Assembly: GCA_031425195.1 (NCBI GenBank)
Contig: JANPIX010000011.1
Coordinates: forward strand, 1 to 64,000
Source of the DNA: JANPIX01 sp031425195
GTDB lineage: Bacteria; Pseudomonadota; Alphaproteobacteria; Rhodobacterales; Rhodobacteraceae
Direction of reading: 5' to 3'
DNA length: 64,000 bases
In this document: positions 1-8,924 of the stretch, one piece after another
Layout of the letters: each line of letters starts with the position of its first letter
How positions within the stretch are numbered: position 1 is the first letter of the stretch
Notes under the pieces: generated by a model
Told to the model about the DNA's origin: nothing
Database searches by the model: none
Seen by the model: the letters and a program-made list of their open reading frames with translations, nothing else
Translations under genes and position numbers: made by a program

Positions 1-327
1 CATCGCGCCCAGTGGAAAAGGCTGCCCTGGAACCTGGCTTTAGCCATTTTGATTTTATGCGTCGCTTTAGGCACTGCGTCCATGCTGCCTTTTGTGGAAA
101 CATCGGGGCTGGGATTGCGCCGATTTGGCATGACCTATCAAAGCGCCATTACCGGCTCTGGTAGTTGGCGCAGTCTGGTTCGCTTGCTGCTCCCTGATTT
201 TTTCGGAGGCGATTCAATCTGGCAGTGGAGCACGCGTCATTTGTCTTTTGAAGAATCCGCTTCAATCGGTTTGATTCCGGCTTTGCTGGCCTTAGGTGCG
301 CCCTGGCTGGCGCGCCGAAACATCATT
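1..327 (+). CDS. Partial multi-pass membrane protein, YfhO-like (foreign fragment)
   Basis: The frame is open from the first base and reads as a hydrophobic segment (LALAILILCVALGTASMLPF), then a loop with LLPDFFGG, then SIGLIPALLALGAPWLARR. The loop-plus-helix arrangement recalls bacterial YfhO-type membrane proteins, but the fragment is too short to be sure. Both ends are missing: the 5' end lies outside the window, and near 325-328 the frame runs into the antisense of pyrG. The stretch is visibly richer in T runs and less GC-rich than everything after it. It probably comes from another replicon or another organism joined here by assembly; a real rearrangement is possible but less likely. 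Confidence 0.4.
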
Positions 328-1905
328 CAACTCCGGGTGAAACTGCACGCCAATGAACCACGGGTGGTCCTGCCACTCCACAATCTCGGGCAGTTTGCCG
401 TCCGGGCTCATCCCCGAAAATGCCAATCCGCATTCCTCCAGCTTGTCGCGATACCGGACGTCCACTTCATAGCGGTGGCGGTGGCGTTCCTCGATGACCG
501 TCGCACCGTACACCCCGGCCACCCGCGACCCGGGCTTCAGGTTGGCGGTATAGGCACCCAGCCGCATGGTGCCGCCTTTGTTGTCACCATGCTTGCGCGC
601 GACGACGTGGTTGCCCTGCACCCATTCCTTGAGGTGATAGACGACTGGGGTGAACCGGCGCGGGGTTCCCATCACCTCGGCCTCGTGGTCGAATTCCTCT
701 GACCCGGCATCGGTCACGCCGATCAGGTTGCGCGCAGCCTCGATCACGGCCATCTGCATCCCCAGACAAATGCCCAGATAGGGGATGCGCTTTTCGCGCG
801 CATATTGCGCCGCCTTGATCTTGCCCTCGGTCCCGCGTTCACCAAACCCGCCCGGCACCAGAATGGCCTGAAACCCCTCCAGCCACGGGGCAGGGTCTTC
901 CCGCTCGAACACCTCGGCGTCGATCCACTCGGCGCGCACGCGGGTCCGGTTTGCCATCCCGCCATGGGTCAGCGCCTCGGCGATGGATTTGTAGGCGTCT
1001 TCCAACTGCGTGTACTTGCCCACAATCGCCACCCGAACCTCGCCCTCGGCGTTGGTCAGGCGGTCCATCACGTCTTCCCACCGTGCAAGGTTCGGCTTGG
1101 GTGCAGGCGAAATGCCGAACGCATCCAGCACCGCCTGATCCAGCCCGGCCCGGTGATAGGCAAGGGGCGCGTCATAGATGGTCTTCAGATCATAGGCCGG
1201 GATCACATGTTCCTTGCGCACGTTGCAGAACAGGGCGATCTTTTCGCGCTCTTTCTCGGGGATCGGATGTTCCGACCGGCAGACGAGCACATCCGGGGCC
1301 AGACCGATGCTTTGCAATTCCTTGACAGAATGCTGCGTCGGTTTCGTCTTCAACTCGCCGCTCGCCGCCAAATAGGGCAGCAGCGTCAGGTGCATCAGAA
1401 TGGATTGCCCGCGCGGGCGTTCGTGGATGAACTGGCGGATCGCTTCAAAGAACGGCAGCCCCTCGATGTCGCCCACTGTGCCGCCAATCTCGCACAGCAT
1501 GAAATCGACGCCATCTGCGTCAATGCGCAGGAAATCCTTGATCTCGTTTGTCACGAGCGGGATCACCTGAATGGTCTTGCCTAGATAGTCGCCGCGCCGT
1601 TCCTTTTCCAGCACGTTGGAATAGATCCGCCCCGACGAAATACTGTCCGACTGCCGCGCCGAAACCCCGGTGAAGCGTTCGTAATGGCCCAGATCAAGGT
1701 CGGTTTCCGCTCCGTCATCGGTCACGAACACTTCGCCATGTTCGAACGGCGACATCGTTCCCGGATCGACGTTAAGATAGGGGTCAAGTTTGCGCAGCCG
1801 AACCGTATACCCGCGCGCCTGCAAAAGCGCCCCAAGGGCCGCCGAAGCCAGCCCCTTGCCCAACGATGACACGACGCCCCCCGTGATAAAGATATAGCGT
1901 GCCAT
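292..1905 (-). CDS. pyrG: CTP synthase, 3' end lost at a sequence junction
   Basis: Makes CTP from UTP, ATP and glutamine in the cytoplasm. The amidoligase domain begins MARYIFITGGVVSSLGKG and carries the UTP/ATP-site segments. The C-terminal glutamine amidotransferase domain has the nucleophile cysteine in GICLGMQ and the catalytic His and Glu in VQFHPEL. Residues 1-526 match the family. After HPEL (codon at 328-330) the reading switches to 11 unrelated residues and stops at 292, so about 20 residues of the normal C-terminus are missing. The gene lies downstream of secG on the same strand, a usual alphaproteobacterial arrangement. The product name is certain; the 3' end shown here is probably not the natural one. 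Confidence 0.93.
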   Translation of the reverse strand: MARYIFITGGVVSSLGKGLASAALGALLQARGYTVRLRKLDPYLNVDPGTMSPFEHGEVFVTDDGAETDLDLGHYERFTGVSARQSDSISSGRIYSNVLEKERRGDYLGKTIQVIPLVTNEIKDFLRIDADGVDFMLCEIGGTVGDIEGLPFFEAIRQFIHERPRGQSILMHLTLLPYLAASGELKTKPTQHSVKELQSIGLAPDVLVCRSEHPIPEKEREKIALFCNVRKEHVIPAYDLKTIYDAPLAYHRAGLDQAVLDAFGISPAPKPNLARWEDVMDRLTNAEGEVRVAIVGKYTQLEDAYKSIAEALTHGGMANRTRVRAEWIDAEVFEREDPAPWLEGFQAILVPGGFGERGTEGKIKAAQYAREKRIPYLGICLGMQMAVIEAARNLIGVTDAGSEEFDHEAEVMGTPRRFTPVVYHLKEWVQGNHVVARKHGDNKGGTMRLGAYTANLKPGSRVAGVYGATVIEERHRHRYEVDVRYRDKLEECGLAFSGMSPDGKLPEIVEWQDHPWFIGVQFHPELNDVSARQPGRT

Positions 1906-2010
1906 GTGGTGAAACCCCCGTGAATGTCATTTTGCGCCGACCGATTCGCCCTTGGGGAATCGCAGCATCACGGGAGTTGAGACGTAAGGCCTCGCCGCCC
2001 GAAAAGCAAG

Positions 2011-2047
2011 CGAACCGCAAGATGATGTCCTGCGGTCCGCGGTTTCG
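2011..2047 (-). terminator. Possible hairpin between secG and pyrG
   Basis: CGAACCGC (2011-2018) can pair with GCGGTTTCG (2039-2047) with one bulged base, just downstream of the secG stop codon. There is no clear T run, so it may be an attenuator-like or processing structure rather than a full terminator. Confidence 0.25.
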
Positions 2048-2065
2048 TCAAATTCTGGTGGCGTA

Positions 2066-2521
2066 TCAGCCGCCGTTCGCCGGGGGCGGTGTGGCGGGTG
2101 CCGCCGGGGCAGGTGCCGCCGGGGTCGTGGTGGCATCGGCGGGTGCCGTCGTGCCATCAGCGCGCGGCGGCGTGCTTGGCGCATCCGGGTTGGCGGGCGG
2201 CAGAAGATCGGTACCCAACGGTGCCACCGGGGTCGCAGGTGCCGGTGCCGGGGCGGTTCCGCCGAACTGGTCAACCACCGATCCGCCGCCCGCACCCTGT
2301 GCGGCCAGAATGGTGAGCGTGACCGACGTGATGATGAACCCGACTGCAAAGATCCATGTCAGTTTCGTCATGGCCGATGCGGCCTGCCGTCCCGTCATGG
2401 CCCCGCCCGTCGCACCACCGCCGCCCATGCCCAGCCCGCCGCCTTCGGATCGCTGCAAAAGAACGACGCCGATCAGAAGAAGGGCAAGGATCAGGTGGAT
2501 GGTCAGAACGACGTTTTGCAT
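2066..2521 (-). CDS. secG: Preprotein translocase subunit SecG
   Basis: Small integral membrane subunit of the SecYEG channel. Two transmembrane segments are visible (about residues 2-22 and 52-72), separated by the conserved cytoplasmic loop VVLLQRSEGGGLGMGGG. The 151-residue length exceeds the roughly 110 residues of E. coli SecG because of a low-complexity Ala/Pro/Thr tail from about residue 85, common in alphaproteobacteria. It precedes pyrG on the same strand. Confidence 0.93.
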   Translation of the reverse strand: MQNVVLTIHLILALLLIGVVLLQRSEGGGLGMGGGGATGGAMTGRQAASAMTKLTWIFAVGFIITSVTLTILAAQGAGGGSVVDQFGGTAPAPAPATPVAPLGTDLLPPANPDAPSTPPRADGTTAPADATTTPAAPAPAAPATPPPANGG

Positions 2522-2590
2522 GGGGGCGCGGCTTTCAACAATGCTCGCGCCTATCTAGGGGGAAGCCCGCGGCGAGGCAAGGCCCAAGGG

Positions 2591-2986
2591 TCACCGCTCC
2601 ACATCGTCCACAGTGGCCTGCCCAGACAACCGCTGCCACAGGATCGACCAGGACAGCCCGACCCCCAGGATCACCGACAGGACAAGGATCGAAAGCCATG
2701 TGTTCAACGCGGAATTGCCAAGCGCCAGAAGGCCCCAGTCATACAGCACCCACAAGACAAGCGCGAACAGCGCCGCCACCAGCACGATGCCCAGCACCCC
2801 GATCGACCGCAGCGTGGCACTGCCATACAGCAGATAGCCAAGCCCCAGCAGCAGCCCCAGCAAAAGCGTGACCGAAAGGTTGTCCGCCATGTTCGCCTGC
2901 GCCCAGGTCACATAATTCCACTGCGTCGGGTTGTAGGTCAGCGCCAATAGAACAAACGCGCCCAGCCAGCGGATCAGGATACCCAT
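2591..2986 (-). CDS. Small multi-pass membrane protein (DUF6524-like)
   Basis: A 131-residue, very hydrophobic protein with about four predicted membrane helices. It opens MGILIRWLGAFVLLALTYNP, and a conserved NYVTWAQ motif and an LSWSILWQRLSG segment lie near the end. I recognise the pattern as a Rhodobacteraceae family of unknown function, probably DUF6524. It is divergent from purA across about 160 bp. No catalytic motif is visible, and a function cannot be inferred. Confidence 0.75.
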   Translation of the reverse strand: MGILIRWLGAFVLLALTYNPTQWNYVTWAQANMADNLSVTLLLGLLLGLGYLLYGSATLRSIGVLGIVLVAALFALVLWVLYDWGLLALGNSALNTWLSILVLSVILGVGLSWSILWQRLSGQATVDDVER

Positions 2987-3146
2987 GTGTCACACCTTTT
3001 ACCTTTGCAGCCCTTGCCTATCACCCCCTGCCGCAAACTTCCAGTTGCGGGGAAAACCACATCGCATCCGGGCAGTTTCGGGTTTCACAGGCCGTCATTG
3101 GCGGCTATACCAACGCGGGTTTGCAGATAACAGGAAAGCGTGCGCA

Positions 3147-4439
3147 ATGGCCAATGTCGTCGTCGTGGGGGCCCAGTGGGGTGATGAGGGCAAAGGCAAG
3201 ATCGTGGACTGGCTGTCCGAACGCGCCGATGTGATTGCCCGCTTTCAGGGCGGCCACAATGCAGGCCACACGCTTGTCATCGACGGCAAGGTCTACAAGC
3301 TCAGCCTTTTGCCCAGCGGCATCGTGCGCGGCGGCAAGCTGAGTGTGATTGGCAATGGTGTCGTGCTCGATCCGTGGCACCTGATCATGGAAATCGACAA
3401 ACTGCGCGGGCAGGGGGTCGAGATCAATCCAGACAACCTGATGATCGCCGAAAACGCCCCCCTGATCCTGCCGCTCCACGGCGAACTTGACCGCGCGCGC
3501 GAGGCGCAGACAGGCGTCGCCCGCATCGGCACGACTGGGCGCGGCATTGGTCCCGCCTATGAAGACAAGGTTGGCCGCCGTGCCATCCGTGTGGCCGATC
3601 TTGCCGATCCCGCGACTTTGGCCCTGCGGGTTGACCGTTTGCTCAGCCACCACGATGCGCTGCGGCGCGGCCTGGGGATGGAACCAGTCGACAAGGAGGC
3701 CCTGATCGCTGCCCTGAACGACATTGCGCCACAGGTCATGCCTTATGCCAAACCCGTCTGGAAAGTGTTGAACGAGGCGCGCCGCGCCGGAAAGCGCATT
3801 CTGTTCGAAGGCGCGCAGGGCGCACTTCTGGACATCGACTTTGGCACCTATCCCTTTGTCACCTCCAGCAACGTGATCGCAGGTCAGGCAGCCACCGGCA
3901 CCGGCATGGGTCCGGGGGCCATCGATTTTGTTCTGGGCATCGTCAAGGCCTACACCACCCGCGTCGGGGAAGGCCCCTTCCCGGCAGAACTGAAGGACGC
4001 CGACGGCGAACGGCTGGGCGAACGCGGCCATGAATTCGGCACCGTCACCGGGCGCAAGCGCCGCTGCGGCTGGTTCGACGCCGTCCTTGTGCGCCAGACC
4101 TGCGCCACCAGTGGCGTCAAGGGCATCGCCCTGACCAAACTTGACGTGCTCGACGGGTTCAAGACGCTCAAGATCTGCGTCGGCTATGATCTTGACGGCC
4201 GCACGCTCGACTATCTGCCCACCGCCGCCGATCAGCAGGCCCGGTGCACGCCAATCTATGAAGAAATGGAAGGCTGGCAGGAAACCACCGCCGGGGCGCG
4301 TTCCTGGACAAACCTGCCCGGCGCTGCCGTGAAATACGTGCGACGGATTGAAGAGTTGATCCAGTGCCCGGTCGCCCTACTTTCTACCTCACCTGAACGC
4401 GATGACACGATCCTCGTCACCGATCCCTTTTCCGACTGA
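3147..4439 (+). CDS. purA: Adenylosuccinate synthetase
   Basis: Catalyses the GTP-dependent joining of aspartate and IMP to adenylosuccinate, the first committed step to AMP. The start at 3147 gives 430 residues, the usual size, beginning MANVVVVGAQWGDEGKGKIV with the GTP-binding loop and catalytic Asp. AGGAAAG stands about nine bases upstream. Further family signatures are GGHNAGHT, GIGPAYEDK, FEGAQGALLDIDFGTYPFVT and GRKRRCGWFDAV. An open frame extends upstream to 2985, but the added residues match nothing in the family. A DUF2842 protein follows four bases after the stop. Confidence 0.97.
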   Translation: MANVVVVGAQWGDEGKGKIVDWLSERADVIARFQGGHNAGHTLVIDGKVYKLSLLPSGIVRGGKLSVIGNGVVLDPWHLIMEIDKLRGQGVEINPDNLMIAENAPLILPLHGELDRAREAQTGVARIGTTGRGIGPAYEDKVGRRAIRVADLADPATLALRVDRLLSHHDALRRGLGMEPVDKEALIAALNDIAPQVMPYAKPVWKVLNEARRAGKRILFEGAQGALLDIDFGTYPFVTSSNVIAGQAATGTGMGPGAIDFVLGIVKAYTTRVGEGPFPAELKDADGERLGERGHEFGTVTGRKRRCGWFDAVLVRQTCATSGVKGIALTKLDVLDGFKTLKICVGYDLDGRTLDYLPTAADQQARCTPIYEEMEGWQETTAGARSWTNLPGAAVKYVRRIEELIQCPVALLSTSPERDDTILVTDPFSD

Positions 4440-4443
4440 GACA

Positions 4444-4680
4444 ATGATGGCCCTAAGCTACAAAGCACGCAAACGCCTGTCCCTGCTGATTCTCGTGGTT
4501 GGCGTGCCGCTGTATATCGTGGCGGCCGTCAGTCTTGTCGACATGATCGACAGACCCTCGGTTCTGGTCGAACTCGCCATCTATGTGGGCCTTGGCTTCT
4601 TGTGGGCCATTCCATTTCGCAGCGTGTTTCGCGGCATCGGGCAGGTTGATCCCGACACCCTTAACCGTGACGACCGTTAG
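4444..4680 (+). CDS. DUF2842-type small membrane protein
   Basis: A 78-residue protein with two predicted membrane helices (about residues 10-30 and 40-60) and the C-terminal pattern LWAIPFRSVFRGIGQVDPD, which I recognise as the alphaproteobacterial DUF2842 family. It starts at tandem ATG codons (4444 and 4447) four bases after the purA stop and is likely co-transcribed with it. Function unknown. Confidence 0.8.
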   Translation: MMALSYKARKRLSLLILVVGVPLYIVAAVSLVDMIDRPSVLVELAIYVGLGFLWAIPFRSVFRGIGQVDPDTLNRDDR

Positions 4681-4683
4681 GCC

Positions 4684-6510
4684 CTAACCCAGAATACGCT
4701 GCGCCTCGATCATGTATTCGGATTCGTCCGTGACGATGTACTGGCCCTTGCGCACCCGTTCGATCTTGCCCTCGCGCAGCAGCACACCAAAGGCGCGCAA
4801 CCCTTCTTCGCGGTCGAAATCGCCCAGTTCGGTAGAGGTGATGATCTGCCGGATCAGGTGCATGGGCGAAAAATGCGGACGGCATTCAATCAGCGCCGCA
4901 TAAACGCCCGCCGCCTGAATGAGATCGCCCATATCCTCGGCCCCAAGCCGCTGGGCAAACTCCGCAAAGTCCAAGGGATCGAAGAAAACGCTCACATCGC
5001 CCGTGTCGTCTTCGTCTTCGTCCTCTTCTTCGGCAAAGTCGTGCTCGACGGCGTCCATCACGCTGTTCAAGGCCAGATTTGACACCGCCACCCGGCGTGG
5101 CCGCACCAAAGGCGGGGCAGGCTCATCGGCCTGTTCCGCGATGCGCCGGTCAATCCGCTGTTCCGAGACGAGCACAAGCGGCGGGGCCTGATCCGGATCA
5201 AGCTGCGTGTCTGACGGTTCGGGGTGAACGATCTTTTCGAATTCGCCTTTGTAGGCATCGGTCAGGTTGTCAGGCAGGTCTTCGCCGCCGCGCGCCGCGC
5301 GGTCCGCCACAGTGGTGGCAACGGCCGCCTTCAGATGCGCAATGGCCGACCACCGCGCACGCTGTTCGGGCACGTCCATTTCCGAATTTGTTTGTTCGAT
5401 CAACCGGTTGAATGACGTGTCATCCGCCGTTTCCGGCAGTTGCCGCAACGCATCGCCAAGCGTTTGCGGCTCGGTTGGCGCAGGTGCTACCTCCACTTCG
5501 GCCACGTCCGCCTTGCGAACCTTGATCAGCCGTGCCCTTGCAAGCCGCAACTTGCCCAAGGCCGACAGCCGCTCTGCCACAGGGGCACCCGGCGCTGGCG
5601 CGGGCACAGATGCAGTGTTGTCACCGGACTTTTCTTCGACGTCATCATCTTCGTCGTCGTACAGTGAAAAATTGCGCACTGGCGGCTTCGCCTTTGGCGC
5701 AACGGGGGCCGCCTCCACGATCGGCAGCGGTTCGATCGACATGCTCATCGACATCGCCGCCTTGATCGTTTCCGCAAGCTGTTCATCATAATCGTCGACG
5801 TCGTCGTCCGCTGCAGCCATTTCAACCGGCTCATCGTCGTCACCGCTGTCATCGTCGGCCATAAAGCCGTCGCTTTCGCTCAGCCGCCAATCCGAAATCG
5901 GATCGTCAACCGGCGTCGTTGCCACAAACGGGGCCGAAACGGGCTCGGCCTCGGACGGTTCGGAAATATCCGCAGCCGGCCTGGGGGCCGCCTGCTCGGT
6001 GGCAAATCCATCAATCGTATCGCCCTCGGACAAGGCAGAGGCGCGGATCCGCATCAATTTCGCGGCCACGCCTTCGATCCGCGTGGGACTGGCGGGGGTC
6101 ACAAATGCCGAAGCCTGCACCGGGGCAGGGGCTGGCGTTGGGGCTGACACTGGCAGAATGGGCGTGGTCAGCATCATCGGCGCATCGATTGCCGCAACGC
6201 TCTCATCGTCAGCGTCGAAATCCTGATCAAAGGCGTCGACGTGTTCTGCAGGTTCGGTCGCGCGCAGATGCACGCCGCCGTCGTCCTGTACGCTGGCCTC
6301 GACCCGCCGCTGCGATTCCCGCTCGGCAATACGGTGCAACATCGCGGTATCAGGAATTGCCGGTTCCGACCCGAAAAACCGGTCGCCGGCTGCCAGATCC
6401 CGGAAATACTCCGCAATGATCTTCATGGTCGTCAGCGGGTCGTCAAACCCTTCCAACGTGCACGAGAATGTGCCGTAGGAAACGGTCAGGATCTTGCTGG
6501 CTCCGGTCAT
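4684..6510 (-). CDS. Large acidic conserved alphaproteobacterial protein, function unknown
   Basis: I do not know a function. The preferred start is ATG at 6510 (MTGASKILTVSYGTFSCTLEG, 608 residues); an upstream ATG at 6552 adds 14 less convincing residues. A conserved-looking N-terminal region of about 80 residues contains IAEYFRDLAAGDRFFG. A long Ala/Pro/Asp/Glu-rich middle looks disordered and includes runs of acidic residues such as EEEDEDEDD. The last ~110 residues look folded (FFDPLDFAEFAQRLGAEDMG, then HFSPMHLIRQIITSTELGDF). No signal peptide or membrane helix is seen, so it is probably cytoplasmic. It converges with the purA-DUF2842 pair. Confidence 0.75.
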   Translation of the reverse strand: MTGASKILTVSYGTFSCTLEGFDDPLTTMKIIAEYFRDLAAGDRFFGSEPAIPDTAMLHRIAERESQRRVEASVQDDGGVHLRATEPAEHVDAFDQDFDADDESVAAIDAPMMLTTPILPVSAPTPAPAPVQASAFVTPASPTRIEGVAAKLMRIRASALSEGDTIDGFATEQAAPRPAADISEPSEAEPVSAPFVATTPVDDPISDWRLSESDGFMADDDSGDDDEPVEMAAADDDVDDYDEQLAETIKAAMSMSMSIEPLPIVEAAPVAPKAKPPVRNFSLYDDEDDDVEEKSGDNTASVPAPAPGAPVAERLSALGKLRLARARLIKVRKADVAEVEVAPAPTEPQTLGDALRQLPETADDTSFNRLIEQTNSEMDVPEQRARWSAIAHLKAAVATTVADRAARGGEDLPDNLTDAYKGEFEKIVHPEPSDTQLDPDQAPPLVLVSEQRIDRRIAEQADEPAPPLVRPRRVAVSNLALNSVMDAVEHDFAEEEDEDEDDTGDVSVFFDPLDFAEFAQRLGAEDMGDLIQAAGVYAALIECRPHFSPMHLIRQIITSTELGDFDREEGLRAFGVLLREGKIERVRKGQYIVTDESEYMIEAQRILG

Positions 6511-6645
6511 TGCGGCGTCACCTAATCTTTTCTTGGGGCGAATTCTGCCCACTCGTCAGTCATTTCATCGTCAGATAGGGGTAATTTGAAGGACTGATTA
6601 TGTCCGACACGACGAATCGCCGCCATAATTGGGATCAAACAGGCC

Positions 6646-7341
6646 ATGGAAACAAGCATTGTTAACAGCCTGGGCGGTGTGACGCTGATTGCAGGCGGGC
6701 CTGTCACGCGACGAGATCTGAAGGTCGCCCAGCGGCGCGCGCCGATTCTTGTCGCGGCCGACGGCGGCGCCGATGCGGCGCTGCGCTGGGGGGTCATGCC
6801 GCAGGCGGTGATCGGCGACTTCGACAGCCTGTCGCCCCGCGCACGCGAAACCATCGATCCGTCCCGCCTTCACCCTATCGCCGAACAGGAAACCACCGAC
6901 TTTGACAAGGCCCTGCGGTCCGTTTCCGCACCGTTCGTCATCGGTCTGGGTTGCGTCGGTGGGCGCGTCGATCACACTCTGGCCGCCCTGAACGCCCTTG
7001 TGCGCCATGATCGCCCCTGCGTGCTGCTGGGCGGCCCCGATATCCTGTTCGCGGCCCCGCCTGCGCGCGCAATCGCCCTTCGGCTGGCCGCGGGTGCGCG
7101 TGTTTCCCTTTTTCCACTGTCACAGGTGACAGGACTTTCCCAAGGTCTGGAATGGCCGATCAACGGCCTTACTTTCGCGCCCAACCGTCAGATCGGCACC
7201 TCGAACCGCGCCGCGCTCCGTGACGTGACGCTGACCTTTGCACAGCCCGGCATGATCGTGATCCTGCCCCGCCGCTTTCTGGATGCGGCCGTGGCGGCCC
7301 TGCTTTATCCCGCGCCAATCGCGGCACCGTCTGCTGCCTGA
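6646..7341 (+). CDS. thiN: Thiamine diphosphokinase
   Basis: Transfers pyrophosphate from ATP to thiamine, giving the cofactor thiamine diphosphate. The 231-residue protein has the family signatures LVAADGGADAALRWG, VIGDFDSL, QETTDFDKAL and GCVGGRVDHTLAAL, which supply the acidic metal and nucleotide ligands. It is divergent from the large acidic protein and has no thiamine biosynthesis genes beside it, consistent with a salvage role. The RTX paralog cluster follows about 150 bp later. Confidence 0.92.
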   Translation: METSIVNSLGGVTLIAGGPVTRRDLKVAQRRAPILVAADGGADAALRWGVMPQAVIGDFDSLSPRARETIDPSRLHPIAEQETTDFDKALRSVSAPFVIGLGCVGGRVDHTLAALNALVRHDRPCVLLGGPDILFAAPPARAIALRLAAGARVSLFPLSQVTGLSQGLEWPINGLTFAPNRQIGTSNRAALRDVTLTFAQPGMIVILPRRFLDAAVAALLYPAPIAAPSAA

Positions 7342-7364
7342 CGCAACGGCGGGCTGGAACGTTT

Positions 7365-7393
7365 ATCCTGCCAAAGTGTTGTCGCGGCAGGAT
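7365..7393 (+). terminator. Inverted repeat downstream of thiN
   Basis: ATCCTGCC (7365-7372) and GGCAGGAT (7386-7393) are perfectly complementary, with a 13-base loop, starting 24 bases after the thiN stop. It may terminate thiN. A second dyad, CCTTTGG/CCAAAGG (7409-7415 and 7440-7446), lies between it and the first RTX gene and could be an operator. Confidence 0.4.
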
Positions 7394-7494
7394 GCAGGTG
7401 TGTTTTCGCCTTTGGGGTGTTCCGACCCACATGCCTCCGCCAAAGGACAATGCATCGGTCTTTCCGGCCGGGCGCAACACATGGAATATTGAAG

Positions 7495-8718
7495 ATGGTC
7501 ATTCAGGCAAAAACCCAAAGCGGCACGGGAATTCAGTACAACCTCGGCACCACGCAAGATCTTTTCGTGGCCAAAGGAGTGTTCGTGCAATCGACTGACA
7601 CCAACGCTGTTTCAGGCACTGGCAATGGCCAGGAAGTGCGCGTTTCAGGCTCTGTCGTCGGTTTCAACGATGGCATTCACTTGACCGGTGACGACGCCGT
7701 CGTCGTCATCAATGCATCGGGTATCGTCACTGGCCAGACCGACGATGCCGTCAACTTCGAAGGCCTGAACCCCACATTGGTCAACCGTGGCACCATCACC
7801 GGCAACTACGGCATTTACATCGATGGCGGGGCGGGACGGGCGACTGTCACCAACTATGGCAATATCCACACAGACAGCGATTCTGTCACACTAGGCGGCG
7901 CGATCCGAACGGCTCTCACCAACTTTGGCACGATCTTTTCGAACAGCGGCACTGCCTACTTTGGCGATGCCCTGCGCGATACCGTAGTCAATCAGGGCAC
8001 CATTGCAGGTGATATCAATCTGGCCCAGGGCAACGACATCTATGACGGCCGGGGTGGCCGCGTGACGGGCAACGTATTCGGTGGCGAAGGCCGTGACTAT
8101 TTCCGCCTTGCGTCTTCGGTTGAAACCATTGTCGGCGACCTTGGATTTGACACGCTGGATTTCAAGGGAACCGCCGGCGTGCGTGTTGATCTGAGCAACA
8201 CCATCGACAACACAGGGGCCGCCAAAGGCGACACCTATTTCGGCATCGAACGTGTGCTGGGTTCGCTGGACGGTTCTGACCAGTTGCGCGGCGACGTGGC
8301 CGAAAACGTGCTGCGCGGCTTTGGCAATGCAGACCGCCTGTTCGGCAACGCAGGCAATGACGACCTGTTCGGCGGCAACGGGCAGGACACGCTGACAGGC
8401 GGTGCCGACGCCGACAACTTCTATTTCGACACCTACAGCAGCCGGGGTGACGTGATCACCGACTTCGCAAATGGCATCGACGCGCTGCTGTTCAATGACG
8501 ATGCCTTTGGTGACCTTGCAGACGGCGTCCTTGCGGCAAGCCGCTTCAAATCCGGTACCAACAACCAGGCCGGCGATGCGAACGACCGGTTCATCTTCAA
8601 TGCCAATACCGATCAGCTTTACTTTGACGCCGACGGCACGGGCAACAGGGATGCGGTTCTGGTGGCAACCTTCGCCAACGGTGCCACCATCACCGCAAAC
8701 GATATCTTCATCTACTGA
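7495..8718 (+). CDS. Secreted beta-helix/RTX calcium-binding protein, paralog 1
   Basis: A predicted type I (ABC-exported) secreted protein of 407 residues, first of five tandem paralogs. About residues 20-195 are short repeats of the form N-x-G-x-I-x-G (VNRGTITGNYGIYI, VNQGTIAGDI), suggesting a right-handed beta-helix. About 197-303 hold RTX calcium-binding nonapeptides (GNAGNDDLFGGNGQDTLTGG). From about 304 to the end is a serralysin-type C-terminal domain (GDVITDF, DRFIFN, LYFDADGTG) finishing in a hydrophobic DIFIY tail typical of an uncleaved secretion signal. No N-terminal signal peptide is present. The start at 7495 is chosen by alignment to paralogs 2 and 3; an upstream ATG at 7417 adds unrelated residues. 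Its substrate or partner is unknown. Confidence 0.85.
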   Translation: MVIQAKTQSGTGIQYNLGTTQDLFVAKGVFVQSTDTNAVSGTGNGQEVRVSGSVVGFNDGIHLTGDDAVVVINASGIVTGQTDDAVNFEGLNPTLVNRGTITGNYGIYIDGGAGRATVTNYGNIHTDSDSVTLGGAIRTALTNFGTIFSNSGTAYFGDALRDTVVNQGTIAGDINLAQGNDIYDGRGGRVTGNVFGGEGRDYFRLASSVETIVGDLGFDTLDFKGTAGVRVDLSNTIDNTGAAKGDTYFGIERVLGSLDGSDQLRGDVAENVLRGFGNADRLFGNAGNDDLFGGNGQDTLTGGADADNFYFDTYSSRGDVITDFANGIDALLFNDDAFGDLADGVLAASRFKSGTNNQAGDANDRFIFNANTDQLYFDADGTGNRDAVLVATFANGATITANDIFIY

Positions 8719-8742
8719 TCTGAACGCAGGTACGAAGATGGG

Positions 8743-8767
8743 GGGCAGGGAAACCTGCCCTCTTTTT
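8743..8767 (+). terminator. Rho-independent terminator after RTX paralog 1
   Basis: GGGCAGG and CCTGCCC form a perfect 7-bp stem around a GAAA loop, followed directly by TCTTTTT. It lies 25 bases after the stop of paralog 1 and implies that paralog 2 has its own promoter. Confidence 0.85.
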
Positions 8768-8924
8768 CATGTGCACTGGACGTGGTTGCCCATGGGGCAC
8801 TTTTGCGTTAATGGGATCTACGCCTTGGGGCGCTTTGACTTTGTTTTTTCAAATGATTCTCTAAATTCCATCTTAATTCACCGGCGGCCGACTGAATTGG
8901 TCGCCCTCTCGGAAAGATCAGAAA

